Shown piece after piece: positions 1 to 7,814 of a DNA stretch of 27,379 bases. The DNA comes from JAAUQA01 sp036351435 (GTDB lineage: Bacteria > Pseudomonadota > Gammaproteobacteria > Competibacterales > Competibacteraceae), in assembly GCA_036351435.1 (NCBI GenBank), contig JAZBPA010000137.1:1-27379 (forward strand), given 5' to 3'. Under the pieces are notes generated by a model, which saw only the letters and a program-made list of their open reading frames with translations, had not been told where the DNA came from and made no database searches. Numbering within the stretch: position 1 is the first letter of the stretch; each line of letters begins with the position of its first letter. Made by a program: the position numbers and the translations under genes.

Positions 1-1503
1 CATGAACTTGAGACCCATCATGATCATCCGGGCAACCCAGAAAAAAATAATGTCGAAGCCGGTGACCAGCACGCTGGTGGGATAGAAGGTATTGAGCTCC
101 TTGGTTTCTTGCGGCCAGCCGAGCGTCGAGAACGGCCATAAAGCAGAAGAGAACCAGGTGTCCAGCACATCGTCGTCCTGTTTCAGTTCCACCCGAGGGT
201 CGATCTCGTGTTTGGTTCTGATTTCCTCTTCGTCGCGCCCGACATAGACTTTGCCGTTCTCGTCATACCAAGCAGGAATCCGGTGGCCCCACCAAATCTG
301 GCGGCTGATGCACCAATCTTCAATATTGTTTAGCCATTCGTAGTAGGTTTTATCCCAGTTTTCCGGGATAAACCGAATCTGGCCGGTTTTGACCGCGGCA
401 ATGGCCGGACCGGCTAAGGGCGCGGCGCGAACATACCATTGGTCAGTAAGAAACGGCTCAATTACCGCATTGCTACGATCGCCTCGCGGTACCACGAGTT
501 TGTGTGCTTTGGTTTCTTCCAGCAGTCCCGCATCTTCCAAATCGGCCACGATCTGTTTGCGCGCCTCGTAACGATCCAAGCCCTGATACACTTCAGGGCC
601 GTTTTCGTTGATCCGAGCATCTGGAGTGAAGATGTTCAGTACCGGCAAATCATGTCGCTGCCCCACCGCATAGTCGTTAAAATCATGGGCGGGAGTGATC
701 TTCACGCAGCCGGTACCGAAACTGGGGTCAACGTGCTCGTCGGCGATGATGGGAATATTGCGGTCAGTCAACGGCAGTGCGACATGCAACCCGATCAAGT
801 GTTTATAGCGGTCGTCTTCGGGGTGAACGGCTACCGCGGTGTCGCCCAGCATGGTTTCCGGGCGGGTGGTCGCTACCACTAAATCGCCGCCGCCTTCCGC
901 TAGCGGATAACGGATATGCCAAAGAAACCCATTTTCCTCGTCATTCAGTACTTCCAAATCGGATACTGCGGTGCGCAGTACCGGGTCCCAGTTCACTAAG
1001 CGCTTGCCGCGATAGATCAAGTCTTCTTCGTACAAGCGGATGAACACTTCCTGCACGGCTTCGGACAAGCCGGGGTCCATCGTGAAGCGCTCGCGGCTCC
1101 AATCCACCGAAGCCCCCATGCGGCGCAACTGCTGAGTGATGGTGCCGCCGGACTGCTCCCGCCATTGCCAAACCCGTTGGATAAATCCCTCGCGGCCCAG
1201 ATCGTGACGGGTTTTGCTTTCGGCATTGAGCTGGCGTTCGACCACCATCTGGGTAGCGATGCCGGCGTGATCGGTGCCCGGTTGCCATAAGGTATTGTGG
1301 CCGCGCATCCGATGATAACGGGTCAAAGTATCCATAACCGTATCCTGAAACGCATGTCCCATATGCAAGGTGCCGGTCACGTTGGGCGGGGGAATCATGA
1401 TGCAATACGCCAGTCCCTGTCCGCTGGGAGCGAAGTATCTGCTTTGCTCCCAAATCGCGTACCAATGTTGTTCTAGGGTTTTGGGGTCGTAAGTCTTTTC
1501 CAT
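1..1503 (-). CDS. valS: valine--tRNA ligase (ValRS), N-terminal half, cut by window edge
   Basis: Class I aminoacyl-tRNA synthetase that charges tRNA-Val with valine in the cytoplasm. The frame is open from the ATG at 1503 to base 1 (501 codons); the family is about 950 residues, so the KMSKS loop and anticodon-binding domain lie outside. The N-terminus MEKTYDPK matches the usual ValRS start. The HIGH motif is HMGH at residues 47-50, inside the conserved PPPNVTGTLHMGHAF block. GTDHAGIATQ, the editing-domain stretch VVATTRPETMLGD, RQIWWGHRIPAWY and DTWFSSALWPFSTLGWP follow in order, and the segment ends in FDIIFFWVARMIMMG. An in-frame ATG at 1575 has a better-placed SD (AGGGAG, 10 nt away) and would add 24 residues, but that extension is not typical of the family. 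It is transcribed away from the GspE-like gene. Confidence 0.96.
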   Translation of the reverse strand, partial: MEKTYDPKTLEQHWYAIWEQSRYFAPSGQGLAYCIMIPPPNVTGTLHMGHAFQDTVMDTLTRYHRMRGHNTLWQPGTDHAGIATQMVVERQLNAESKTRHDLGREGFIQRVWQWREQSGGTITQQLRRMGASVDWSRERFTMDPGLSEAVQEVFIRLYEEDLIYRGKRLVNWDPVLRTAVSDLEVLNDEENGFLWHIRYPLAEGGGDLVVATTRPETMLGDTAVAVHPEDDRYKHLIGLHVALPLTDRNIPIIADEHVDPSFGTGCVKITPAHDFNDYAVGQRHDLPVLNIFTPDARINENGPEVYQGLDRYEARKQIVADLEDAGLLEETKAHKLVVPRGDRSNAVIEPFLTDQWYVRAAPLAGPAIAAVKTGQIRFIPENWDKTYYEWLNNIEDWCISRQIWWGHRIPAWYDENGKVYVGRDEEEIRTKHEIDPRVELKQDDDVLDTWFSSALWPFSTLGWPQETKELNTFYPTSVLVTGFDIIFFWVARMIMMGLKFM

Positions 1504-1656
1504 CCTGCCGTCGCGTTCGATTGACCAGTGAGTAAGCCCGTAGGCACATAAGGCGACAGAGTATAACTGAATCATTGCAACGATGCTCCCTGTTGCATCA
1601 TGTGCACCAAAAGCACGTTATTCAAACAAAAGCGGCCAGAGTTCTTTCGTCGCGCA

Positions 1657-1690
1657 TTGACGTTATCTGGTATCCGGCTTAACTTAAAAT
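1657..1690 (+). promoter_or_regulatory. weak candidate promoter before the GspE/PilB-like gene
   Basis: TTGACG at 1657-1662 matches five of six bases of the sigma-70 -35 box. The -10 is poor: TAACTT at 17-nt spacing, with an A/T-rich TAAAAT slightly further on at 1685-1690. It lies in the 219-bp divergent gap between valS and the ATPase gene, where a promoter is expected. The exact site is uncertain. Confidence 0.3.
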
Positions 1691-1722
1691 CCTCTGCCTG
1701 CCATTAGTCAAAAGCTCAAATC

Positions 1723-3561
1723 ATGGATTTTTCCGGAGTCCTGACAAACCCTATCCAGCCAAAAGCAATCGCCGAACACCGCCTAAACTTGGCCGAGGTG
1801 TTGGAAAAGTTGGTCGCTGACACCTTAATCAGTCAACAAGACGCGGATCGATTGAGTGAAGAAAAACGTTGGCAAGGTCATATTGAATTACACCCGCTGG
1901 TCATCGTCGCCAATCGCAAACTCAAGAGTCTGCGCCCGCCTCACCAATCTCTCAGTCTCGAAACGCTTACCCAGTGGTTGGCTGAGAAAACCGAGTTTCC
2001 TTATTGCCGCATTGATCCACTCAAAGTAGATGTCGCCACAGTAACCCAAGTGGTGTCTTACGCTTACGCTCTGCGCTATCAGATTCTGCCGTTAGCCGTT
2101 AATGGCCGAAAGGTGACTTTTGCCACTTCCGAACCGTTTCTTGCTGAGTGGGAACGTGACCTGCGGCATTTATTGCACCTAGATATCCACCGTGTCATTG
2201 CCAATCCACTGGATGTCAAACGCTATCTATTGGAGTTTTACGGTCTGTCGAAGTCCGTTGCGGGCGCGCGCGATGCGCACGGCAAAGGCCAAACAGCCAA
2301 AGGTGTGCTTAATTTCGAGCAGTTGCTGGAATTAGGCCAGGGCGGCGCATTGGGGGCTGAGGATCGGCCGGTGGTACAAGTCGTCGATTGGTTGCTGCAA
2401 TACGCCTTCGAACAGCGCGCCAGCGATATTCATTTAGAGCCCCGGCGTGATCAGGGCAATATACGGTTTCGCATCGACGGTGTGTTACATCATGTATATC
2501 GATTACCGCCCACTGTGATGGGGGCCGTCACTAGCCGACTGAAAATTTTAGGCCGCATGAATGTGGCGGAAAAACGTCGGCCTCAGGACGGTCGTATTAA
2601 AACCCGTACTCCAGCGGGCAGAGAAGTGGAGCTGCGGCTGTCGACGATGCCGACCGTATTTGGCGAAAAATGCGTGATGCGTATTTTCGATCCCGACATC
2701 GTGGTGAAAAGCTTCGCTCAGATCGGTTTCTCACCGCGGGAAGAAGAAACCTGGCAAGACATGATCGGACGGCCCCACGGCATCGTGCTGGTCACCGGGC
2801 CCACCGGCTCGGGTAAAACCACCACTTTATACTCCACGCTGAAATATTTGGCGCGCCCCGATAACAATGTCTGCACGGTGGAAGATCCCATCGAAATGGT
2901 CGCCCCGGAATTCAATCAGATGCAGGTCCAACCTGGCATCGATTTAACCTTTGCGCAGGGCATTCGCACCTTGTTACGTCAAGATCCGGATATCATTATG
3001 GTCGGGGAGATTCGTGATCTGGAAACCGCGCAAATGGCGGTGCAAGCAGCGTTGACTGGTCATCTGGTGCTATCCACCCTGCACACCAATGACGCGCCAT
3101 CGGCCATTACCCGGTTGTTAGACATCGGGGTACCGCATTACCTGATTCAAAGCACCTTGATCGGCGTGGTAGCCCAACGGCTGGTCCGTACGCTATGTCC
3201 GCACTGCAAGACCACCGCAACCATTGATCCGGCGGAATGGGATGCGTTGATTCATCCTTGGAAAATTCCTATACCCGCTCAAGTAGGCAGTTCACAGGGC
3301 TGTCCCGAATGCCGTCAAACTGGCTATTTGGGCCGCACTGGACTGTACGAGATGTTGACCGTGACCTCCAGCTTGCGAACGCTATTCAAAGCTGATGTCG
3401 ACAACACCCAAATTCGTGATCAGGCCTGTCGAGAAGGGATGAGGACCTTACGGGTCAGTGCTGCTTATCAAGTTGCCGCCGGTTTGACCACGGCAGAAGA
3501 AGTCGCGCAAGTATTGCCGGCAATGGATGTGAGCGGCGAGACCAGCCCTAATTCACTGTGA
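1723..3561 (+). CDS. GspE/PilB-family type II secretion or type IV pilus assembly ATPase
   Basis: Cytoplasmic hexameric ATPase that powers pseudopilus or pilus assembly at an inner-membrane platform. It has 612 residues. The N-terminal third resembles the GspE/MshE N-terminal domain, including a stretch around residues 100-170 with the 'LPLAVNGRKVTFATSEP' pattern. The motor domain follows: RASDIHLEP at about 230, Walker A GPTGSGKT at 359-366, VEDPIE, Walker B with LLRQDPDIIMVGEIRD, and the His box TGHLVLSTLHTND. The zinc-binding tetracysteine CPHC (492-495) and CPEC (527-530) marks the extension ATPases (PilB/GspE) and argues against the retraction ATPase PilT. No pilC, pilD, pilA or gsp gene lies beside it, so PilB and GspE cannot be separated. 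No clear SD precedes the ATG. It converges on larB with a 19-bp gap. Confidence 0.9.
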   Translation: MDFSGVLTNPIQPKAIAEHRLNLAEVLEKLVADTLISQQDADRLSEEKRWQGHIELHPLVIVANRKLKSLRPPHQSLSLETLTQWLAEKTEFPYCRIDPLKVDVATVTQVVSYAYALRYQILPLAVNGRKVTFATSEPFLAEWERDLRHLLHLDIHRVIANPLDVKRYLLEFYGLSKSVAGARDAHGKGQTAKGVLNFEQLLELGQGGALGAEDRPVVQVVDWLLQYAFEQRASDIHLEPRRDQGNIRFRIDGVLHHVYRLPPTVMGAVTSRLKILGRMNVAEKRRPQDGRIKTRTPAGREVELRLSTMPTVFGEKCVMRIFDPDIVVKSFAQIGFSPREEETWQDMIGRPHGIVLVTGPTGSGKTTTLYSTLKYLARPDNNVCTVEDPIEMVAPEFNQMQVQPGIDLTFAQGIRTLLRQDPDIIMVGEIRDLETAQMAVQAALTGHLVLSTLHTNDAPSAITRLLDIGVPHYLIQSTLIGVVAQRLVRTLCPHCKTTATIDPAEWDALIHPWKIPIPAQVGSSQGCPECRQTGYLGRTGLYEMLTVTSSLRTLFKADVDNTQIRDQACREGMRTLRVSAAYQVAAGLTTAEEVAQVLPAMDVSGETSPNSL

Positions 3562-3580
3562 TTTGGGTTGGTTCTCAGGT

Positions 3581-4327
3581 TCATAGCCGGTTGATTTGAT
3601 TCGCCAGAAAAGCCGCGCCAAATCCGTTATCGATATTGACTACTCCTACGCCACCGGCACAGCTGGTCAGCATACTGAGCAACGCCGATATGCCGCCGAA
3701 ATTCGCGCCATACCCCACGCTCGCCGGCACCGCGATGACCGGTTTGTCGACCAAGCCGGCGACAACGCTGGCCAGAGCGCCTTCCATGCCGGCAATCACG
3801 ATAACAACTCTAGCGCCTCGAATCAGTTCTAGTTGGGCAAACAACCGGTGAATGCCTGCCACACCCACATCCACCACTTGTTCTACCCGGTTACCGAACA
3901 GCAAAGCTGTCTCCGCCGCTTCCTCAGCAATCGGCAGATCCGCTGTACCGCCAGTGACAATGGCAATATAGGTTGCAGTTGTCGGCAGAGCATTCTTTTG
4001 GATGCTGATGATCCTCCCCAGCGCGTTATAACGCGCCGCCGGGTAAAGCTCCGCAACAGCGTCGTACATTGCTTCAGTGGCACGGGTTGCCAGGATATTG
4101 TGATTCCGGCTTAGCATGTACTCGACGATATGCTGGACTTGGGTCACAGTTTTGCCGGCACAGTAAATCACTTCCGGACAGCCGGTGCGCAATTCTCTAT
4201 GGGTATCGATTTTGGCGTCGATTAATTCTTTGAACGGCAGATCTTTCAGTTTCAGTAGCGCTTGTTCTACCGCAAGATCACCGTGTTTAACCTGCATCAA
4301 TAACTGTGTTAGTTCATTCTCGTCCAC
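3581..4327 (-). CDS. larB: nickel pincer cofactor biosynthesis protein LarB
   Basis: LarB carboxylates the pyridinium ring of nicotinic acid adenine dinucleotide and cleaves its phosphoanhydride, giving the dicarboxylate mononucleotide that LarE and LarC convert into the nickel-pincer cofactor of lactate racemase-type enzymes. The 248-residue protein has the family's short helical N-terminal part and a C-terminal AIR-carboxylase-like (PurE-like) domain. Visible motifs are CPEVIYCAGKT (about 50-60), VTGGTADLPIAEEA, VVDVGVAGIHRL, IAGMEGALASVVAGL, VPASVGYGANFGG and SCAGGVGVVNIDNGFGAA. C223 in the SCAGG motif corresponds to the cysteine that attacks the substrate in Lactiplantibacillus LarB. The start is GTG; it aligns with family N-termini (ENELTQLLMQV...) although the SD is weak. 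larC and larE are not in the window. Confidence 0.93.
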   Translation of the reverse strand: MDENELTQLLMQVKHGDLAVEQALLKLKDLPFKELIDAKIDTHRELRTGCPEVIYCAGKTVTQVQHIVEYMLSRNHNILATRATEAMYDAVAELYPAARYNALGRIISIQKNALPTTATYIAIVTGGTADLPIAEEAAETALLFGNRVEQVVDVGVAGIHRLFAQLELIRGARVVIVIAGMEGALASVVAGLVDKPVIAVPASVGYGANFGGISALLSMLTSCAGGVGVVNIDNGFGAAFLANQINRL

Positions 4328-4382
4328 GACATAACCGTTAATCGTTTACAATTGAGCTTATCCATGCTGACCATAGGACCCG

Positions 4383-4829
4383 TTGTTGCGTTCATTACCA
4401 TCCACTGTTATTCGAGTCGGCGAGCACCTTTTGACCGTGATTTGGATCGGTAGTTTGTGGACTATCGGTTTCATCGTTGCGCCTACCCTGTTTCACGTCC
4501 TGGATGATCGCGCATTAGCCGGCGTAATCGCCGGGCACTTGTTTAGCATTGAAAGCTATTTAGGCCTGCTGTGCGGTGGGTTACTGTTGCTGATCGCCTG
4601 GTACAACACCTCAACTGGCCAGCGTTTCAGTTGGCGTGTTGGGTTGCTTGCGACGATGCTTGTCATCGTTGGGGTGGGGGAATTCGGTTTGCAGCCAATG
4701 TTGGCGGCGCTCAAAGCGCAGGGGCTCAGTGCTGAGTTTGCGCGTTGGCACGGCGTGAGCGCCACCCTGTATCTACTCAACAGTTTGTTAGGTCTAGTGG
4801 TGGTCGCTACCAGCCATCAGGGCAACTGA
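4383..4829 (+). CDS. small four-helix membrane protein, DUF4149/TMEM205-like
   Basis: A 148-residue hydrophobic protein with about four predicted transmembrane helices (roughly residues 13-35, 47-70, 82-100 and 125-145). The pattern GSLWTIGFIVAPTLFHVL in helix 1 and a conserved-looking RWHGVSATLYLLNSL near the end match the DUF4149 family as I know it; its biochemical role is not established. Such a gene commonly sits near yhbY-rlmE-ftsH in gammaproteobacteria, as here. An in-frame TAG at 4374-4376 forces a non-ATG start. TTG codons at 4383 and 4386 are both possible, with an AGGA at 4375-4378 spaced 4 or 7 nt away, so 4386 is slightly better placed. The 3' end overlaps the convergent yhbY by 13 bp. 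Confidence 0.78.
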   Translation: MLRSLPSTVIRVGEHLLTVIWIGSLWTIGFIVAPTLFHVLDDRALAGVIAGHLFSIESYLGLLCGGLLLLIAWYNTSTGQRFSWRVGLLATMLVIVGVGEFGLQPMLAALKAQGLSAEFARWHGVSATLYLLNSLLGLVVVATSHQGN

Positions 4830-5107
4830 ATGCGTGGCTTGTCGGGATTGTGTCGAAATAAGGTGGCAGTATGGCCGATCCGCTGCACTAATTCCGTATC
4901 CAGACTTTCACAAAGCCGCTCAATCATACTCGCTAATGCCTGTCGGTCCGCGGCATTGATTTTGATTTTAATCAGCTCATGATCGGCCAGGGCACGATCC
5001 GCCTCGTTCAGGACAGCTTCGGTTAGCCCCTTGTTACCGATAATCACAACCGCTTTTTTGCTGTGCGCTAGCGTTCTCAGATAGCGTTTTTGTTGGTTTC
5101 GCAACAT
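4817..5107 (-). CDS. yhbY: ribosome assembly RNA-binding protein YhbY
   Basis: Single CRS1-YhbY (CRM) domain protein that binds RNA and associates with the pre-50S ribosomal subunit. The open frame extends upstream to 5182, but the ATG at 5107 gives MLRNQQKRYLRTLAH, which aligns with the E. coli start, and GAGAG lies 5 nt upstream. That gives 96 residues, against 97 in E. coli. The GxxGL loop IIGNKGLTEAVL of the KH-like fold is at about residues 22-33, followed by HELIKIKI. It is divergent from rlmE with 84 bp between starts, the arrangement seen in E. coli and relatives. Its end overlaps the DUF4149-like gene tail to tail. Confidence 0.92.
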   Translation of the reverse strand: MLRNQQKRYLRTLAHSKKAVVIIGNKGLTEAVLNEADRALADHELIKIKINAADRQALASMIERLCESLDTELVQRIGHTATLFRHNPDKPRIQLP

Positions 5108-5191
5108 GAGTCTCTCAGTGTCTTTTTCAAAAAATGGAAAGCATAATGCCTGGAATTGTCCGGCCTTACCAATCTCACCCATGTCTCTAAC

Positions 5192-5812
5192 ATGAGCCGC
5201 AGCAAAAGCAGCAATCGCTGGTTAAAGGAGCATTTTTCCGATCCCTATGTGCAATTGGCCCAACAACAGGGTTATCGCTCCCGAGCGGTATTCAAGCTCA
5301 AAGAAATTCAGGATAAAGATCGGTTACTGAAACCGGGAATGACCGTCATTGACTTGGGGGCAGCGCCGGGCGGCTGGTCGCAACTCGCCGCTCAGCTGGT
5401 AGGCAGGAAAGGGCAAGTCATCGCGTTAGACAGATTACCGCTGGAGCCATTAGAAGGCGTGGAATTCATTCAAGGGGACTTTCACGAACAGGAGGTCTAC
5501 GATCAGCTCCTGCAGAGACTAAATGGGCGAACGGTTGATCTTGTAATTTCCGATATGGCCCCCAATTTAAGTGGTATCAAAGCCGCTGATCAGGCAGGAA
5601 GCATGTATTTAGCCGAATTAGCGGTTGATTTCGCCAACCAGTGTCTGCAAAAGGGTGGTGATTTATTAGTCAAGGCATTTCAAGGACAGGGATTTGATCC
5701 CCTACTCAAAGAACTCCGCCGGCATTTCGCAACGGTCGTTTCCCGCAAACCTAAAGCTTCCCGGCCACGCAGTCCAGAGGTGTATTTGCTGGCCAGGAAC
5801 TACGACCTGTAG
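5192..5812 (+). CDS. rlmE: 23S rRNA 2'-O-methyltransferase RlmE (FtsJ/RrmJ)
   Basis: SAM-dependent enzyme that methylates the ribose of U2552 in 23S rRNA of the 50S subunit, a late assembly step. From the ATG at 5192 the protein is 206 residues (E. coli 209). The SAM-binding motif DLGAAPGGWSQ is clear, and the K-D-K-E catalytic tetrad is complete: K35 (in FKLKEIQ), D121 (in SDMAPN), K161 (in VKAFQG) and E196 (in SPEVYL). The frame stays open upstream to a TTG at 5156, but the added 12 residues are not family-like. No strong SD precedes 5192. The four-codon frame ATG TCT CTA ACA TGA (5181-5195) overlaps the start. ftsH follows after 73 bp. Confidence 0.96.
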   Translation: MSRSKSSNRWLKEHFSDPYVQLAQQQGYRSRAVFKLKEIQDKDRLLKPGMTVIDLGAAPGGWSQLAAQLVGRKGQVIALDRLPLEPLEGVEFIQGDFHEQEVYDQLLQRLNGRTVDLVISDMAPNLSGIKAADQAGSMYLAELAVDFANQCLQKGGDLLVKAFQGQGFDPLLKELRRHFATVVSRKPKASRPRSPEVYLLARNYDL

Positions 5813-5841
5813 TAAGGTCTAACCAAGTGTTTTTTCGCTAA

Positions 5842-5867
5842 CTGCCCGCAAACATTGAGACGGGCAG
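5842..5867 (+). promoter_or_regulatory. inverted repeat in the ftsH leader
   Basis: Perfect 7-bp arms CTGCCCG (5842-5848) and CGGGCAG (5861-5867) flank a 12-nt loop. The right arm ends 5 nt before the ftsH SD (GAGG at 5873-5876). It could be an RNA hairpin that tunes ftsH translation or a weak terminator after rlmE; no T-run follows, so a leader hairpin is the likelier reading. Function is inferred. Confidence 0.35.
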
Positions 5868-5885
5868 CTGCTGAGGTGCATAACT

Positions 5886-7811
5886 TTGAACGACATGGTC
5901 AAAAATATTCTGCTCTGGGTCGTGATCGCCGTGGTGCTGATGTCGGTGTTCAACAGTTTCGGGCCCCGAACCGCCCCATCGGCACAAATGGGATACTCGC
6001 AATTCTTAGAGGAAGTGCGGCAAGGTAAGGTTGCGCACGTGGCCATCATTGAGGGGCACAAGATTGAGGGCCGCACCAGCACCGGTGAGGAATTCGTCAC
6101 CTACAGCCCAGAGACCAACAACGATGCGATGATTGGCGAGCTGCTTAATCACGGCGTCGATATCGAAGGCAAGCCCCCTAAAGAACAATCACTACTGATG
6201 CAGATCTTCATCAGCTGGTTTCCCATGTTGTTACTGATCGGAATTTGGATATTCTTCCTGCGTCAGATGCAAGGCGGTGGCGGTGGTCGTGGCGCCATGT
6301 CGTTCGGAAAAAGTCGGGCTCGCATGATGAGCGAAGACCAAGTCAAAGTCACTTTTGCCGATGTGGCCGGGGTCGACGAATCCAAAGAAGAAGTGCATGA
6401 ACTGGTCGAGTTTTTGCGCGATCCAGGCAAATTTCAGCGTTTGGGTGGCAAAATCCCACGCGGCGTACTGATGGTCGGTTCGCCCGGCACTGGTAAAACC
6501 TTGCTCGCCAAAGCCATTGCCGGAGAAGCCAAGGTCCCGTTTTTCAGTATTTCCGGTTCTGATTTCGTGGAAATGTTTGTCGGCGTCGGCGCTTCCCGAG
6601 TACGGGACATGTTCGAACAGGCCAAAAAGCACGCGCCATGCATCATCTTCATTGATGAAATCGACGCGGTCGGTCGCCATCGTGGTGCCGGACTGGGCGG
6701 CGGACATGACGAACGCGAACAAACCTTGAATCAATTGTTAGTGGAAATGGACGGTTTCGAGGGCAACGAAGGCATTATTGTGATCGCTGCCACTAACCGG
6801 CCCGATGTGCTGGATCCGGCGTTATTGCGGCCGGGTCGGTTTGATCGTCAAGTGGTTGTGCCACTACCCGACGTTCGCGGTCGCGAGCAAATTATCCATG
6901 TGCATATGCGCAAGGTGCCCGTGTCTTCTAATGTCAAGCCGGAGGTCATCGCGCGTGGCACCCCCGGATTCTCCGGCGCGGATTTGGCTAATCTAGTGAA
7001 CGAAGCGGCCTTGTTCGCTGCGCGTGCCAACAAGCGCAACGTAGACATGAGCGACTTCGAACAAGCCAAGGACAAGATCATGATGGGCGTCGAACGCAAA
7101 TCTATGGTGATGAGCGAAGACGAGAAGAAACTGACAGCTTATCATGAAGCTGGCCATGCAATCATCGGTCGCTTGGTACCGGATCATGATCCAGTGTACA
7201 AAGTCAGTATTATTCCGCGTGGACGGGCACTGGGCGTCACCATGTTTCTGCCGGAAACCGACCGCTACAGTTACAGCAAACAGCGCTTGGAGAGCCAGAT
7301 CTCCAGCTTGTTCGGTGGACGCACTGCCGAGGAACTGATCTTCGGCAATGAATACGTCACTACCGGCGCGCAAAACGACATCCAACGAGCAACCGACATT
7401 GCCCGCAATATGGTAACTAAGTGGGGATTATCCGAGCGCTTGGGACCGCTGACATATAGCGAGGACGACGGTGAGGTGTTTTTAGGCCGCACGGTTACCC
7501 GGCACAAGAATATCTCTGACGAAACCGCACATATCATTGACGAAGAAATTCGTGCCGTCATTGATAACAATTATCTGCGCGCTGAACAGATCCTTAAGGA
7601 TAATATGGATAAACTCCATATGATGGCTGAGGCTTTGATCAAGTACGAGACACTGGATTCTGATCAAATCGACGACATTATGGAAGGCCGTACTCCACGA
7701 GCTCCGAAAGACTATAAGGACGAAGAGCCGCCCAGTGCTACCGGAGTGGATCTGGATAAAAGCCGCAAAGCTGGCGAAAGCACTATTGGTGGGCCTGCCG
7801 AACAACACTAA
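5886..7811 (+). CDS. ftsH: ATP-dependent zinc metalloprotease FtsH
   Basis: Membrane-anchored hexameric AAA+ protease that degrades misfolded membrane proteins and regulators such as sigma-32 and LpxC. It has 641 residues. Order: TM1 (about 6-22), periplasmic domain, TM2 (about 100-120, ISWFPMLLLIGIWIFFLRQ), the G-rich linker, then the AAA module with Walker A GSPGTGKT (198-205), Walker B IIFIDEIDAVG and second region of homology ATNRPDVLDPALLRPGRFDR. The zinc motif HEAGH is at 420-424. Start: TTG at 5886, with GAGG 9 nt upstream; the resulting MNDMVKN matches Pseudomonas-type FtsH, whereas the ATG at 5895 lies 18 nt from the SD. The second Walker A residue is Ser rather than the usual Pro, at a variable position. 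folP begins 3 nt after the stop. Confidence 0.98.
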   Translation: MNDMVKNILLWVVIAVVLMSVFNSFGPRTAPSAQMGYSQFLEEVRQGKVAHVAIIEGHKIEGRTSTGEEFVTYSPETNNDAMIGELLNHGVDIEGKPPKEQSLLMQIFISWFPMLLLIGIWIFFLRQMQGGGGGRGAMSFGKSRARMMSEDQVKVTFADVAGVDESKEEVHELVEFLRDPGKFQRLGGKIPRGVLMVGSPGTGKTLLAKAIAGEAKVPFFSISGSDFVEMFVGVGASRVRDMFEQAKKHAPCIIFIDEIDAVGRHRGAGLGGGHDEREQTLNQLLVEMDGFEGNEGIIVIAATNRPDVLDPALLRPGRFDRQVVVPLPDVRGREQIIHVHMRKVPVSSNVKPEVIARGTPGFSGADLANLVNEAALFAARANKRNVDMSDFEQAKDKIMMGVERKSMVMSEDEKKLTAYHEAGHAIIGRLVPDHDPVYKVSIIPRGRALGVTMFLPETDRYSYSKQRLESQISSLFGGRTAEELIFGNEYVTTGAQNDIQRATDIARNMVTKWGLSERLGPLTYSEDDGEVFLGRTVTRHKNISDETAHIIDEEIRAVIDNNYLRAEQILKDNMDKLHMMAEALIKYETLDSDQIDDIMEGRTPRAPKDYKDEEPPSATGVDLDKSRKAGESTIGGPAEQH

Positions 7812-7814
7812 ACC

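Noticed and set aside
941..1549. 202-codon minus-strand frame over the valS start
   Set aside because: It is in a different frame from ValRS, which is unmistakable here, and the translation is Arg/Pro/His-rich noise.
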